A stretch of DNA of 64,000 nt from Cheiracanthium punctorium (taxonomy: Eukaryota > Arthropoda > Arachnida > Araneae > Cheiracanthiidae), in contig JAWZYV010012265.1 in the NCBI GenBank assembly GCA_038373885.1, forward strand, positions 114,644 to 178,643, given 5' to 3'. Of this stretch, positions 12,427 to 24,400 are shown piece by piece (the first letter of the stretch is position 1; each line of letters starts with the position of its first letter). The notes under the pieces are model-generated. The model was not told where the DNA came from. It ran no database searches and saw only the letters and a list, made by a program, of their open reading frames with translations. The translations under genes were made by a program, and so were the position numbers.

Positions 12427-12702
12427 CCCATTTATGCCTAGCGTCCCTTTTTTGGGACGGCATTTTCGCTAGTAGTCGAAAACGTTATTTATTTTTCCTA
12501 GCCTTTATTCATGAGTATTGAGCCTCAACTCTACAAAATATTTAACATGACCAAGTAGTATGTTGATATTTCAATTTTTATGCATAATGATTTTAAAAGA
12601 AATCCTCCCTTGTTCAAGAAGTTGACATCAGAAATTTATCTATTATTTCTGTTATCAGTAAAAATCGAAGAAAGTCGCAAAAATATCCAGGCACAAATGG
12701 GT
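12427..12702 (+). mobile_element. piggyBac-like MITE, copy 2 (276 bp, TTAA)
   Basis: Same family and same length as 12110-12385, flanked by TTAA at 12423-12426 and 12703-12706. It has the same orientation and lies 41 bp away. Confidence 0.88.
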
Positions 12703-12885
12703 TAAAAAGGACGTATATTTTCATTTTTAAATTGAATAAAATAGTCATAGTAAAGCTACGATAAATCAAAGAACCTGTTCTCAAAAGAACAGAAAAAAGA
12801 ACTGTTCTTTAAAAAAGAACGGGAACAGTGAACAACTGTTCTTTGAAAATAACGCTTTTCCCCATCTCTAGAGGACCCCTTAGAA

Positions 12886-13356
12886 CAAACAGTGTTACTC
12901 AACCTTTAATGGCTGACGGGGCACTGAAAATATCTAGAATTATTTCCGGCGCGCCTGAACATAAAAATTGCAAAGGTTGTGTGATACAAAAAATTGATAA
13001 ATACAAATAACTTTAAAAAATTGTTTATTTACCAAAAATAATAATAATACACTCAATGAAAGGGCTAAGCCTGTTTTTGCATCGATCTTGCTGCAAACAG
13101 CTGTTTCAAAAATTGGCAGAACGGTTTTCCATGCTATGAAATAAAAGTTTCGCTCTTCTTGGTGTATAACTTACTGAAAGTGAACAAGACAGGACATGAT
13201 AAATAGAAAATGTCATATCGCTAATATGACACCACGAAGTTTTAATAATTTTTCAAAAGCCCTGGCGGCACATTAGACTATATCTCACGGCACATCAGTG
13301 TGCACTATATCTCACGGCACATCAGTGTGCCGCCGCACACAGGTTGAGAAACACTG
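12886..13356. mobile_element. hAT-type MITE nested in the same SINE, TSD CCTTAGAA
   Basis: Ends CAGTGTTACTCAACC (from 12890, after a short CAAA) and GGTTGAGAAACACTG. They are flanked by a perfect 8-bp CCTTAGAA (12878-12885 and 13357-13364). A 'cacggcacatcagtgtgc' duplication lies near its right end. SINE sequence resumes on both sides. Confidence 0.8.
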
Positions 13357-13724
13357 CCTTAGAAGGACCATGTAGGGACCACGGAAAGACCACTATATGA
13401 AACGGATCATTAGTTTCGCATATTCGCGGATTATTATTATTAAATCCTCGGAATTGGTCAGTCTTGTGGAAATTATTTTGAAGAATACATTATTTTGAAG
13501 CTATAATTTCGTGCACAATGTGTGGAGTATTCTGCCCCAATGATAATTTTCAAATCCTGTGTAACGCATGGGTTAAAAAATATTTAGTGATTAAAATCGT
13601 ATTTTTACTTTCCGAACATGTACCATGTAAGGAAAGTATTGTAACCATGAAAATTTTCGACTTCAAGATTTTGGTGTATTTACACGTTTTGAGGTCTTCT
13701 GAGTTCATTTATGCTATTTTTACG

Positions 13725-13757
13725 GTGATGTATGTGTGCGTGTGTGTGTGTATGTGA
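13725..13757. repeat. (TG)n microsatellite
   Basis: Short TG/TA run just before the ~165 bp tandem array. Confidence 0.9.
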
Positions 13758-13769
13758 GTAAACACGATA

Positions 13770-15495
13770 GCTCCTAAATAGTGCATTCGATTGAGCTCAA
13801 ACTTGGTAAGTCATCGTTGCACGACCGGTATTGATTTTACTGTGTATAGGACTTTGTTTTTTTACAGCGCTACGACAAAGGTTTCTTTTGCATTATGGCC
13901 TATGGGTGAAAATTCTTGAAAGTGCACAAACGGTGCATTCGATTGAGCTCACAGTTGGTGTGTATATTATCGGTCACCGTCAGAAGACAGGTATTGATTT
14001 TGGCGAGTATAGGATTTATAGTTTTTTACAGGGCTGCGAAAAGATTTCTTTTACATTATGGTCAACGGACGGAAATTCTTATAAATGCGTTAGCACCGGT
14101 GCATTCGATTGAGCACAAATTGGCATGCCTATAAAAGGTCATGGTCACATGATTTGCATAGTTCTTGATGTGTAGAGCTGATAGCGTTACGAATTTTTGG
14201 GATAACCCGCTTTTCTGGTGGCTAAACTGGTAATTCGTATTCTACGTGTCGAGTAATTAGATTTTGCATTTTGTTGCATCAGAATCGGTTAACTAGAACG
14301 GGAAATATGGAGTTTTGGGTTTCCCCATTGGTTAACATAGAATTTTCTAGAAATCTCGAGAAATATTGATGCTAGAGCTTAGCTGACATCACTTTTGGGG
14401 ACTATTTTTTCGCCAAATTAGGCGATATTTCGGCAGAAAGTCGCCAAGCTTGGTGATATTTCGGACACGTTGCGTAATTTCACCAATGGGGCCTGTAATT
14501 TTTGTTTCCCTGCCTTAATTGCGTAACAGCCTGTATTCCTATGACGTAATCAAAATTCGCACTTTAAAGGGAATCTTCGAGAAATTTCGAATAGCTTCTG
14601 CGACACCTATAAATATGAGAGCGCGTTGCTTGGTGGAGTCACTCTTGCTGTAGACTGAGAGCGAAACAGACGTCCGTTCTGTTCACTGCATTAGCCTGAG
14701 AATTGAGCTATTGTAAGCAATATTTTGCTTGATTCGTGAAGCTTGTTTTCGAATGTTGGATTGGAATTCTTCATTGAAGAATTGAATATGATTTTCCTTG
14801 AGTATTTACACTGAATTTCAGCTTGTGGAACTGTTTTATTTTGTGTGTGAATTACAGCATCTGTGAAAGCTTCTGCACTAAGCGGACTGCACGTTACTGC
14901 CTGTGAATTTTGTACAGCAGATTGTTCGACAAAGTTCTAGAAGTTATAAAGTTCGAGTTCCATAGTGACAAATGGACTTTTTACTAGAACTTTCTACATA
15001 TACTGGACTTTAGAACGACCCACCAAAGAATCAAGCAGAATTTTCTGCAACACTAGTTTGTTCACGAGATTGCAAAAAATAATTCATATACATTACGGCA
15101 TATGGACGGAAATGATTTAAAATAAGCTAGTGCCTAAACTGTGCATTCAAAGAAGTTCAGATTGGGTATGTATATTGTAGGTCATCGTCACACAACATGT
15201 ATAGATTTTGCTGTGCATAGGACTTATAGTTTTTTGACAGAGCGACAGATGAGTGTTCTTTTACATTATGGCCCATGTACGGAAATTCCTGAAAGTGCGC
15301 GAGTGTCTATAGGCTGCATTCGATTGAGCTCAAACTGTGCATGTATATTATAGGTCACGGTCTTGCATACTTCTTAAATTTTAGCTAGTGTACGCCGTAC
15401 AGTTTTTTGCAGGGCTACAAAACAGTAATCTTGTGCATTGCGGTCAATACACTCAAATCATTTTAAGCGCACTAGTGCCTGAACACTGGATCCAA
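13770..15495. repeat. ~165 bp tandem repeat array, interrupted
   Basis: Each unit has, in order, 'tgcattcgattgagctca', 'ggtcacggtc', 'gtattgattttgctgtgtat', 'atagttttttacagggct', 'ttttacattatgg' and 'ggaaattcttgaaagtgc'. Full or partial units occur at about 13780-13930, 13935-14100, 14100-14170, 15060-15130, 15140-15310 and 15315-15495. Small ORFs in it are repeats of the same unit and not genes. Confidence 0.8.
14175..15055 (+). mobile_element. Insertion in the tandem array with TATA-like promoter (LTR-like?)
   Basis: About 0.88 kb unrelated to the array breaks one repeat unit. It contains CTATAAATAT at 14607-14616 followed by a more GC-rich stretch, as in an LTR or retroelement leader. No clear TG...CA ends or target duplication could be fixed, so a solo LTR is only a suggestion. 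Confidence 0.4.
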
Positions 15496-16828
15496 TTGAG
15501 TTGAATGAAATTTATTTAAACGCTTGATGTCAAGTGTTAGGAAAGTTGAGTGGAGTCACTCCGGATTTTTTTCTTTATATATATATATTAACAAGATTTT
15601 TTGTACATTAAAATTTGTAATCGCTACTACAAAAAAATAAAATAAATAAATAAATAGTACATACCTGTAAATACAATTATGTCAGACATTTGAAAATCTT
15701 TAGGGTGTCTCTCCACAAGCTATACAAGACACAGTAATAAACGATAAACTTAAGTCCGTAAAGAAACTTTCACACAAATAAAATTATCGAAATATAAGAG
15801 TATTCTTATTCTGTAACATTAAAAACCATTTACCGTTGACGTAATTAAGCCCTACTTAGCAAAAGTTTACAATCCTTTTGAAAAATTAGACTTGTTATAT
15901 TTATAATCTCTTATTCTTCCAATAAAATGCAAGAATAAGAGATGGAGAGTTTTAAGTGGGAAGGAGATTTTTAACTTTTAAGTAATATAATTTTTACTTA
16001 ATTACAAAAAAATTAATGAATAAAAGCATATTTAATTCGATTTTTTTTATTTCTTTAACTTATCCTAAAAAGTCATTAAAAGTTCCGTTAAAAAAAAAAA
16101 AAAAAAAAAAAAATAGATCAGGATAAGTTTTTTCGCTCTGGCGGATCCGGATCCGGATATTTTCTTTTCGCTCAGACGGACACAAATACCGTTACGCATT
16201 ATATATTATATATCTGCTTTTTTATTTTTAATTTTTTTTCACTTTATGAATGGATTATCTTGGGATTTCACATTACGTAAGTTAGCTATTCTATATTATA
16301 TATATATATATATGAGACGTCTGATATTTCAAGTAAAGTTTCAGAGTTAAGGCAGGTAATATGGTTTATTGAACATTACATTTAAGTTACAATTTAGAAT
16401 GAGAAGAGGGGAGGGGAGACGGGTACAAGAATCAGCGTGGACTCATTAAGCAGTTCTAGTGGCAGAAGTCCCCCGATTTTCGATGTGCGGGAGTATTTAC
16501 GCTTACCACACCACGTGGTCTGCGAAGACACAACTCCTCCTCTCTCTTATCTCTGATCGAACCACACACATTTAACAACATGACCCGCATCCGGGCCTAC
16601 AAGGGCGTGAGGACACGTGTACATCTAAAGAACTCAGAATCGACGGCCTGATGTCTGGCAAATAACAAAATAAATAAAACATAGCTCCAGAGCGCGCGTG
16701 GCAAGTATGACAGGAAAGTAAAACTTACAGTGAAAGTACCCGCTTGAACAATACCCAAACTAGTAAAACCCAAATTACCTTTTTATACATTACAATATAT
16801 ATATATATATATATATATACATATGTTA
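15496..16828. other. Noncoding; poly-A and AT microsatellites
   Basis: Poly-A at about 16089-16113, (AT)n at 16295-16312 and 16795-16820. A GC-richer stretch at 16330-16720 resembles dispersed element sequence but shows no recognisable ORF or ends. Confidence 0.4.
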
Positions 16829-17019
16829 CAGTGAAAACCCGAAATCAGTCAAAACCCGAATTAACTAGGGAAAACGCGTTCTGACTGAGTGCATCAGGGA
16901 AAACCCGAATTAACTAGGCAAAACGCGTTCTGACTGACAGCGCTAGGCAAAACCCGAATTAACTAGGGAAAACCCGTTTTATTGGAGTAGCGGTAGTTTC
17001 GAGGGGCCCCTACAGAGGA

Positions 17020-18065
17020 GGCATATTTTCCAGGGGGCCCCCTACAGCGATGGCCGGACCCACTGATTTTTTTCGGGTCTCGCAAAGGGCCAGCTTTAGC
17101 ATATTTTCAAGGGAGCCCCCTTAAGTGATAGCCGGATGCAGTAATAGGGAGTTTGTGCATACCGTTTCCTACGCTAACGCTAACGCTATCCGCTATACGG
17201 AGTATTTTGACCAACCATGTTTCGCATTTTATGCGTGCGCATGCGCTTTTTTGTCCAATGTCATTTAACGTTAGCGTTACCGTGAGTGAAACCGGGCCTG
17301 CACAAACTCCCTAATGTTTTTTGAGTCTCGCAAAGGACCAGCGTTAGCATATTTTCCAGGGGGGGCCCCTACAACGGTGCCGGACCCACTGATGTTTGTT
17401 TGTGTCTCGCAAAGGGACAGCATTAGCATATTTTCGAAGGGGCCCTTAAAGCGACGGCCGGACCCATCGATGTTTTTGGGTCTCGCAAAGGGCCAGCGTT
17501 AGCATATTTTCGAGGGGGCCCCTTAAAGCTATGGCCGGACAAAGTGATGTTTTTTGGGTCTCGCAAAGGGCCAGCGTTAGCATATTTTCGAGGGGGCCCC
17601 TTGAAGTGATGGCCGGAAACACTGATATTTTTTGGGTCTCGCAGAGAGCCAGTGTTAGCACATTTTCCAGGGGGCCCCTACATCGGTGGCCGGACCCACT
17701 GATGATTTTTTGGGTCTCGCAAGGAGACAGCGTTAGCATATTTTCGAGGGGCCCCCTAAAGTGATGACCGGACCCATTGATGTTTCTTTGGGTCTCGCAG
17801 GGGGCCAGCGTTAGCATATTTTCCAGGGGCCCCTACAATGGTGGCCGGACCCACTGATGTTTTTTGGGATCTCGCAAAGGGCCAGCGTAAGCATATTTTC
17901 GAGGGGGCCCCTTGAAGTAATAGCCGGACCCACTGATATTTTTTTGGGTCTCGCAGAGGGCCAGCGTTAGCATATTTTCGAGGGGTCCCCTACAGCGGTG
18001 GCCGGACACAGTGAGGACTTTTGGGTCTCGCAAAGGGCCAGCAATAGCATATTTTCGAAGGGAGA
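17020..18065 (+). repeat. Minisatellite of ~80-90 bp units inside the Tigger-like element
   Basis: About a dozen units of 'ggccggacccactgatgttt' + 'tgggtctcgcaaagggccag' + 'cgttagcatattttcgaggg' + 'ggcccc'. An inverted partial stretch of the same unit follows at 18120-18240. ORFs on both strands (for example 17446-17817 minus) are products of this repeat. Confidence 0.9.
17147..17311. mobile_element. TA-flanked MITE nested in one minisatellite unit (165 bp)
   Basis: Ends GGGAGTTTGTGCA and TGCACAAACTCCC, flanked by TA on both sides (17145-17146 and 17312-17313). Removing it restores a normal minisatellite unit. It contains GTGCGCATGCGC, a strong NRF-1-type palindrome. Confidence 0.85.
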
Positions 18066-18446
18066 GTAAGATCCAATTTTAGTGGGTAAAGCATTAACAT
18101 TCCTGAATTTACATGGGAAAACATGGGGTCCGGCCACCACTGTAGGGGGGCCTCCTTTCGAAAATATGCTAACACTGGCTCTTTGCGAGACCCGAAAAAA
18201 ATCAGTGGGTCTAGCCATCGCTTTAGGGGGCCCCCTGGAAAATAAGCCTCCGCTGTAGGGGCCCCTCGAAAACGTGCTACCGCTACTCGAATAAAACGGG
18301 TTTTCCCTAGTTAATTCGGGTTTTGCCTAGCGCTGTCAGTCAGAACGCGTTTTGCCTAGTTAATTCGGGTTTTCCCTAACGCACTCAGTCAGAACGCGTT
18401 TTCCCTAGTTAATTCGGGTTTTGACTGATTTCGGGTTTTCACTGTA

Positions 18447-19444
18447 ACATATATATATATTCGCGAACACAGATGCGGATGTCAGGAAGACCTCTCGCCT
18501 GAAAATTCTTATCGATTTCATAAAATTTTGTATACCTTTCTTTACGTAACTTTGTAGTTTATTGCATGTCCATAATCAATATTAAAGAATAAAAACCAAG
18601 ATCAACGTTTTTGGGACACCCTATATGCAACTATGCTTCTTTAACATATATATTTTTAAGAAAATTCTGTGCTTATTTAAACCACAGAAATTTGTTAATG
18701 ATTCTAAGCCTTACCGCTTAGCATCTTTACTTTCCACCTCAGCGTGATCCTCTTGAAAGATAAAAATATTTAAATTGACTTAATTATGTTATTTAAATGA
18801 AGCTATAAACTACAAATATGAAATTCCTTTCTTTCGACTTCATAAATGTTTCACTACCATGATTGAGAACGCGCTGCAAGTGCTTGAAAGAATCCATTAT
18901 GTTTCGTGTCGCTTAATAGCGGTTTGCTATAGATTACCTGAAGAAATGCCAGTCAGGTAATCAATTTCCTTTTGAGCAGATTATAAATGTCAGGGAAGAT
19001 ATTTTTATGAGAGTTGCACGCATCAGCGAAATTTCATTTACGAAGTTACTGAGATGAGCGATGGCCAACAGAAGCAGATTACCTGAGCTTCTGAATGAAT
19101 CATGTTTAATCATTTTTCAAAGAACTCGGAAACATTTAGGTGTCAATAAAAAAAATATTTTGTGGTTTATAATTTTATTAAAATACAAAATCAAACAGCT
19201 GTTCTGGAAGTTCTACACTAAACATTTCGGAAAGTCAGTCAGGTTAAAAAAAAAAAAAAAAAAAAAAAAATCCGTTGTTAATCACCTGAAAGTATCAACG
19301 GAGATTTTTCAGATTATTTTGTTCGTCATCAGCAAAACGTAACCATCGATAATCCCCCCAAAAGAAGCACAAAATCCCTTTAATACTGTTTTTGCCTCTT
19401 AAGGCAAAGCAAAAACTATATGACTTTTTAAGGGTTTGTAATGC
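18447..19444. other. AT-rich noncoding; poly-A at 19244-19270
   Basis: No gene is seen. The A-run may be the tail of an old retroposon. Confidence 0.4.
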
Positions 19445-19600
19445 TACTTATGTTACATCTGAAGAAAGCCGCCTAGAACTCCAGACTTTTAGATCGGCCT
19501 GAACCATGGGCTGGTGCTCACTTCAGCCATCTGCCAACATTCAGCGTCTTATCCACTCCGCCATTGGTCGGCGAAATCCCTTTAATACTGGAATCGTTAA
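19445..19600 (-). repeat. tRNA-derived SINE (family A) copy, minus strand
   Basis: Shares with 785-1020 the 'gccg..', 'cttatccactccgccat'-like end in the same order. It is diverged and the ends are approximate. Confidence 0.45.
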
Positions 19601-19884
19601 TTTTTTACGGTTGTGAGAGATTAATCTACTTGGCCCCAACCGAGAGATAAATAATCCAAAGGGGAAACATTTTTATCTCTAGGCTAAGGTTGCTGATCTG
19701 AATCTCTCTAACCTCTCCGACAATCCCTTGAAACAGTGGTTAGATGGTCCAGGAAAGGTATTCAAGATTAAAGCAAGAAAGCAACGTTGGGCACAAAAGA
19801 GGAATCTTCGCTTTTGTCTCTTCGCACCTACAAGAACTAAACAAATTAATTATCATCTATGTAGATTATATCAGTGAATCCCCC

Positions 19885-20105
19885 TCCCCCCATGAGCTAG
19901 ATAAGCTAACTGCGAAGTCTGACCATTACCAAGTTTCCATGAAAATATTAGTCTAACATTCAAACTCTTACATTTCAATTATCCGCTGTGTAGGTGTATA
20001 TCAGTGGAGATATTCGGTGCTAGATAAACTAGCTGCGAAGTCTGACGAATACCAGTTTCCATTAAAGTATTAACCTAACACTAAAGAGCTGACACATTTC
20101 AATCA
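19885..20105. repeat. Two-copy local duplication (~140 bp period)
   Basis: 'ctagataa..aactgcgaagtctgac..taccaagtttccat' near 19896-19940 recurs near 20021-20060, with the following 'taacattc..acatttcaat' also duplicated. Confidence 0.65.
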
Positions 20106-20566
20106 TTCATATAAGAGAAATTAGCAAAAACTGCTTTAAGTTTTCCCCACGGGAAATTGCTCTTTAGTGGTTTTACTTTACTATCGCAACGGTATGTGAG
20201 AATGGGTGAGTACATGACACGATCTACATGTCAAAATAGCTCATGGCTTCGAAGCGATAGTGAGATAGTTTCACGTTATTTCGGCAGCGATGTATCCTGA
20301 CACGGCGAATTCGCATGTCGGAATGAGCTTTTGTCAACTCCAAGCATTTTTGCTTTCTACTATCAAATGTTTCTTTATGGTTGCGCGCAGTTTTATGTTC
20401 ACAGAAACCTGCATTAAATGATTTTTTTATTGTCATACCACTAAATATATCACATTTTTTTTTCGATGACTTATATAAGTAAACGTTAAAAAATTAGGAT
20501 GTTTCCTAGCATTTTTCTATCTGCATATTTGTAATTTAATCTCTAGAACGTGGACAGCGAGGTTAG

Positions 20567-20750
20567 CAGTCCCTTATTACCGAATAGGGCCATAAGCCCG
20601 GGCCTATAGTAAAAAAACTGTATGGGAGGGGGGGGTTCGAAACTGCAATACTTGTCATTTATACTTGTAGAATGGAATAGGAGAAGGTGGGAGAGGGGGC
20701 CTCAAAATGATAGCTGGTCTATAGTATCAGAGAGTATTAATCAGGCCCTG
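20567..20750. mobile_element. hAT-type MITE, family 'CAGRSCCTGATTA', TSD GAGGTTAG
   Basis: Ends CAGTCCCTTATTACCG and TTAATCAGGCCCTG, with a perfect 8-bp duplication GAGGTTAG (20559-20566 and 20751-20758). Similar size and ends to 56921-57097 and 63235-63414. Confidence 0.87.
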
Positions 20751-20830
20751 GAGGTTAGTCTGTAATTAAATCATTCCGTGTAATTACCGGCAAAATTATC
20801 CGTCCCTACTTCATCATACATTCTCATATA

Positions 20831-21424
20831 CAGAGTGTCCCTGAATTTATGAGCCGAACTTTAAGTGTAGGTAAAAGACATATAAAAGCATTTGCTTCTT
20901 AGTAATGTGGAGTCAGAAATGAAATGCTATGTGGTTTCAGTACGATAATGCTCCAGCCCATTTCCGCAGTAATGTGCGTAATCCCCTAAATGACACCTTT
21001 GGATCTCGATAGACTGGACGAGGTAGACCCGTCACTTGGTAACCATGCTCACCAGATTTATCAAATATCGATTTTTCTTATGGAGACATCTCAAAGCGTT
21101 CGTCCACGGGACTCCGATTGACTCTGATGAGTATTGCAAAACTTTCAGTCGCTGCTGCAACTGTTCGTGAATTGTCCGATACCTTCGAAAGGGTACGCCA
21201 ATCACTTGCTAGACGATACCAGGCAAGTATCAATGGTGGTAGTGGCATATTTGAACACTTACTATAATATGTATCATAGAAAGATTTTTTTTTCAATTCC
21301 TTTGCGTTAGCATTTCCTGTAGTTTCACCAACATTTTTCATTTCCAGCCTCAAATTCCTCTACAAAAAATGCTTCTTTTTAAACCTGCCCTTAAATTTTG
21401 GCCCATTAATTCAGGGACAACCTG
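20831..21424 (+). mobile_element. Mariner element, internally deleted (594 bp, TA target)
   Basis: Inverted ends CAGAGTGTCCCTGAATT and AATTCAGGGACAACCTG sit between TA dinucleotides (20829-20830 and 21425-21426). The interior contains the transposase remnant listed separately. Confidence 0.85.
20925..21263 (+). pseudogene. Mariner transposase, C-terminal remnant
   Basis: DDE/D transposase of the mariner group, which cuts and pastes at TA. The frame reads WFQYDNAPAHF (normally 'QQDGAPAHF'), then SPDLSNIDFSYGD (normally 'SPDLTPLDFFLWG'), then ERVRQSLARRYQASI, the usual C-terminal block. In-frame TAG and TAA codons lie between the first two motifs, and the N-terminal half is missing. It is dead. 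Confidence 0.82.
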
Positions 21425-21426
21425 TA

Positions 21427-24400
21427 TATTTCAAAATCTTCAATGGAGAGAGATTACCCAACTCTGGAACCCATCGCACTCCGTACACATAGGATGCCCT
21501 AAAAATCATTGTCACATTTTAAAAATCAATAATAAATGAAACAAAAGCAGCTAAAAAAGACTAAAAAGGGTGCCTGAATGAAAGGGGGTACCTAGTAATT
21601 CCCAAAACCGCTGATAATTCTGAAAAAGTTTATTTTTGCTGCTTTGATGCAGTCAGATTGTGTCATGCATCATCCCAGATGTGAAGGTCTCTGGGGTCTC
21701 TTTTGAAATTTTTGTTACCATACAGCACGCAAGTAGTTCCTAGAATGCAGCTTATTTTTGAAACATCGTTTATCAGTTTTTGAAACAGATCCTTAACCTT
21801 ATCGAGCAGCACCCTCGGTTGGTGACTTTAAGAACCAGCTTTGGAAATTAGGTATGTAAAAGGTGCCGATGAAAAATGCAGTGAACATACATATCACTAT
21901 CGCCTTTCGTTTAATTATTACTGATACTTAAAATCTCTGTCTTCTCTTGGGACACCTTATAATTCAAATGTGTTGGAAAGTGTTTTATAATCTGTGGGTT
22001 TGACATGACTTTTTATGAACATTAACCAACTAAAATCAAGGCCAGTCTCGAAAGTACTATTCAAGATGGCCTTGCTAAAATGCACGTGAAAATTTCTGAA
22101 AAATTAAATTATTTATTCACAGCTTTAATGTCGATTGCGCTAAAACATGTTCCACGTTAAATTACATCTTTATGCTTTACGCGGTGTTTTTTGGCAAATT
22201 TATTTGGAACTATTGTTGAGTTCTAGGCATGAATAATTGAGTGATGCCATTATGAACGATAAAAGTTCTTACAATACGCAATGAGGCTTGCTAGTTGTAT
22301 CTTAACTAATGTATTAAGATTATTCATCGTTTGCCATGCGAACTAGGAACGAGAAGTTTCCTTTAGAAAGCAGATGGTCTTTATTGATATTTCTCAGCTA
22401 AGTAATTAATTCGCTCAGCAAAGTTCGTTATTGAGCCTATGTACCGCATTTTATTGATTCGCAAACGTTAAATTCATCGCAGTGCTTAAATTAAAGTTTA
22501 ATTTCCGTTTTCTTTATTTTTAACCGAAAACAAGACTAAATAATTCAGTAAACTATTAAGGGAAAATTTATCAAAAACAGCAGCTAACTTTGGCGTTCAG
22601 AGAATTATTACTAAGGTTCTCTTGTATGTTATCTGAACGTCTATTAATGCTCAGAGAACTCTGCTGTGCTGCCTGGGCAGTAGCACAAGCTCGATCAAAA
22701 GCAGCTATAAATAAAATCAGCATGCTTTTCCATTCCGTCAGAATTTAACTATCGTTTGTTTGCTATAGCACGCCTACACTCTTACGTCAGTATATCCGGG
22801 CAAAACAGGAATTGTTGAAAACTGATTCCAGTGCTGTGTTCGTTTCATCATTTTAGCAAGTCTTTTCGCAGCATGCAAAAAATTCGAACCTATCTTAATC
22901 CCTACTATGCGTACTACCTGCAAAGCCTGACTAAGGTAAGGGCAGGCGGGGCAGCTGCCCCCAGGCCTCCAGCCAAAGGGGACTCTCAAATCAAGAAATG
23001 TTCCTATTGTATTTTGTAGAAAAGAGTTGTTTCTGGAAAAACTTTCCTCTCTCTCTCTCTCTCTCCCTCCTTAAACTTCAATTATATTAAAAAAAATTGT
23101 TAAATTATACCGAAAAAAGTCTGATGTAGAGACCAAGATTACTTCTTTGTACGTCTATTAAATCATAAATATTTTCGTTGCTCTTTATCTCAACTTATTT
23201 CGTTTAGAAAGAGGTACTGCAATTATACTAAGGTTTAGCGATTTCTAGCCAAATATTTGAGATGTCGCCAAGCTCCTTTCAATTTTAAAAACTTGTTTTT
23301 GCCACTTAATTTGACGATATTTCCCCAAAAGTCGCAAAGTTTGCGATAGTTTGCAAGATTTTGGAAATAGATGAAATAGTGGTGATTGACCATAGACTTT
23401 CAATCAATTGAAGATATCCATAGACTTTAATGTATTAAAAGCCTTTTGGGTGACCCTGTAAATAAATTATCCAGTCGATTATAATAGAGAAATGCACCAT
23501 TACGTGTTACAATAGTTCTAAATATCAAATCTCAACATTCTACGGTTAAAAGCTTTAGAGCTATGCCAAATACGTAATTGACTGAGCGCCAAACTTAACT
23601 TGGCGATATTTAGTAAAAACTCGCCAAGGTCGATGACAGTTGGCGATTTTGGGAGTGGTCCAAACAATGACTGATTATAGCATAATATGCAAAGGTGATA
23701 GCCGTAACTTAAGAGGGGCATGGGGGAGAGGGGCAACTGCCCTCCAAGAAAAATCAGATAGCACCTATTTGAAAATAGCATTTTCTAAAATAGGAATCAT
23801 TTTGTCCCCCCCCTCTAAAGTTACATGCTAATTTACACCAATGTTAAAGATGTCCATCTACCTTAATGTATTGAAATTTTTTGTGGTGGCCCTGTAATAA
23901 ACTCTCCTGTAGCATGGAATCAAAAAGGGAAATGCACAATTGCGTGTTACAACAATCTTAAATATAAAATTCCAACATTGTACGACCAATAATTTTTTAT
24001 ATGTGAGTTACGTACATACATACGTAAGACGTCAGGAAAAAACTAGACGAAATGGACTTGCGGTTGATCAAGATGAACTGTCCATGCATTTACACGAACA
24101 TACATACATGTGTTTGTGTATGTTGAGACAACTCGCAAAAACTCTTCAAAGTAAATTTAGAGATAATCAAAATCGTTTTTTTCATCAAATTCTGCATACT
24201 AAAATTTTTCGCCATCACTATACTTTCTTTCACTTCGTACAAGTAAGTACAAAGGTTTAATAAAGCATTTCGGGTAAAATCATGAAAGTTTGGTCAATAT
24301 GATCATTTTGGGTGGTACCAAAGGTTAGCCCTTTTTCAATTGCAAAAAAGTTCCTAGCCTCCACAAAGCTCCTAGCTTCCAAAAAGCTCCTAGCCTAGCC

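Larger units (their letters stand above)
9038..12869. mobile_element. hAT-like element, 3.8 kb, no transposase seen
   Basis: Ends AGAGATGGGGAAA and (inverted) TTTCCCCATCTCT, next to mirrored arrays of 'gttctt/aagaac' motifs (9060-9150 and 12770-12850). Flanks TTAGGACT (9030-9037) and AGAGGACC (12870-12877) look like a decayed 8-bp duplication. Joining the flanks restores the order seen in the SINE at 60215-60455, so this is an insertion into that SINE. The interior holds other elements and no recognisable transposase, so it is non-autonomous. Confidence 0.75.
16829..18444. mobile_element. pogo/Tigger-like non-autonomous element, 1616 bp, TA target
   Basis: Begins CAGTGAAAACCCGAAATCAG and ends with its inverted copy, flanked by TA (16827-16828 and 18445-18446). 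The inverted repeats run for about 200 bp and are themselves built from a repeated 'aaaacccgaattaactaggg' / 'acgcgttctgactga' motif. The interior is a minisatellite. CAGTG-type ends with TA duplication fit pogo/Tigger. No transposase is present. Confidence 0.8.

Noticed and set aside
13770..15495. CRISPR array
   Set aside because: Units are ~165 bp, diverged, without spacer structure, in a eukaryotic context.
17446..18218. Several repetitive ORFs on both strands (GPLENMLTLALCETQK type)
   Set aside because: They are translations of the minisatellite unit in a Tigger-like element.
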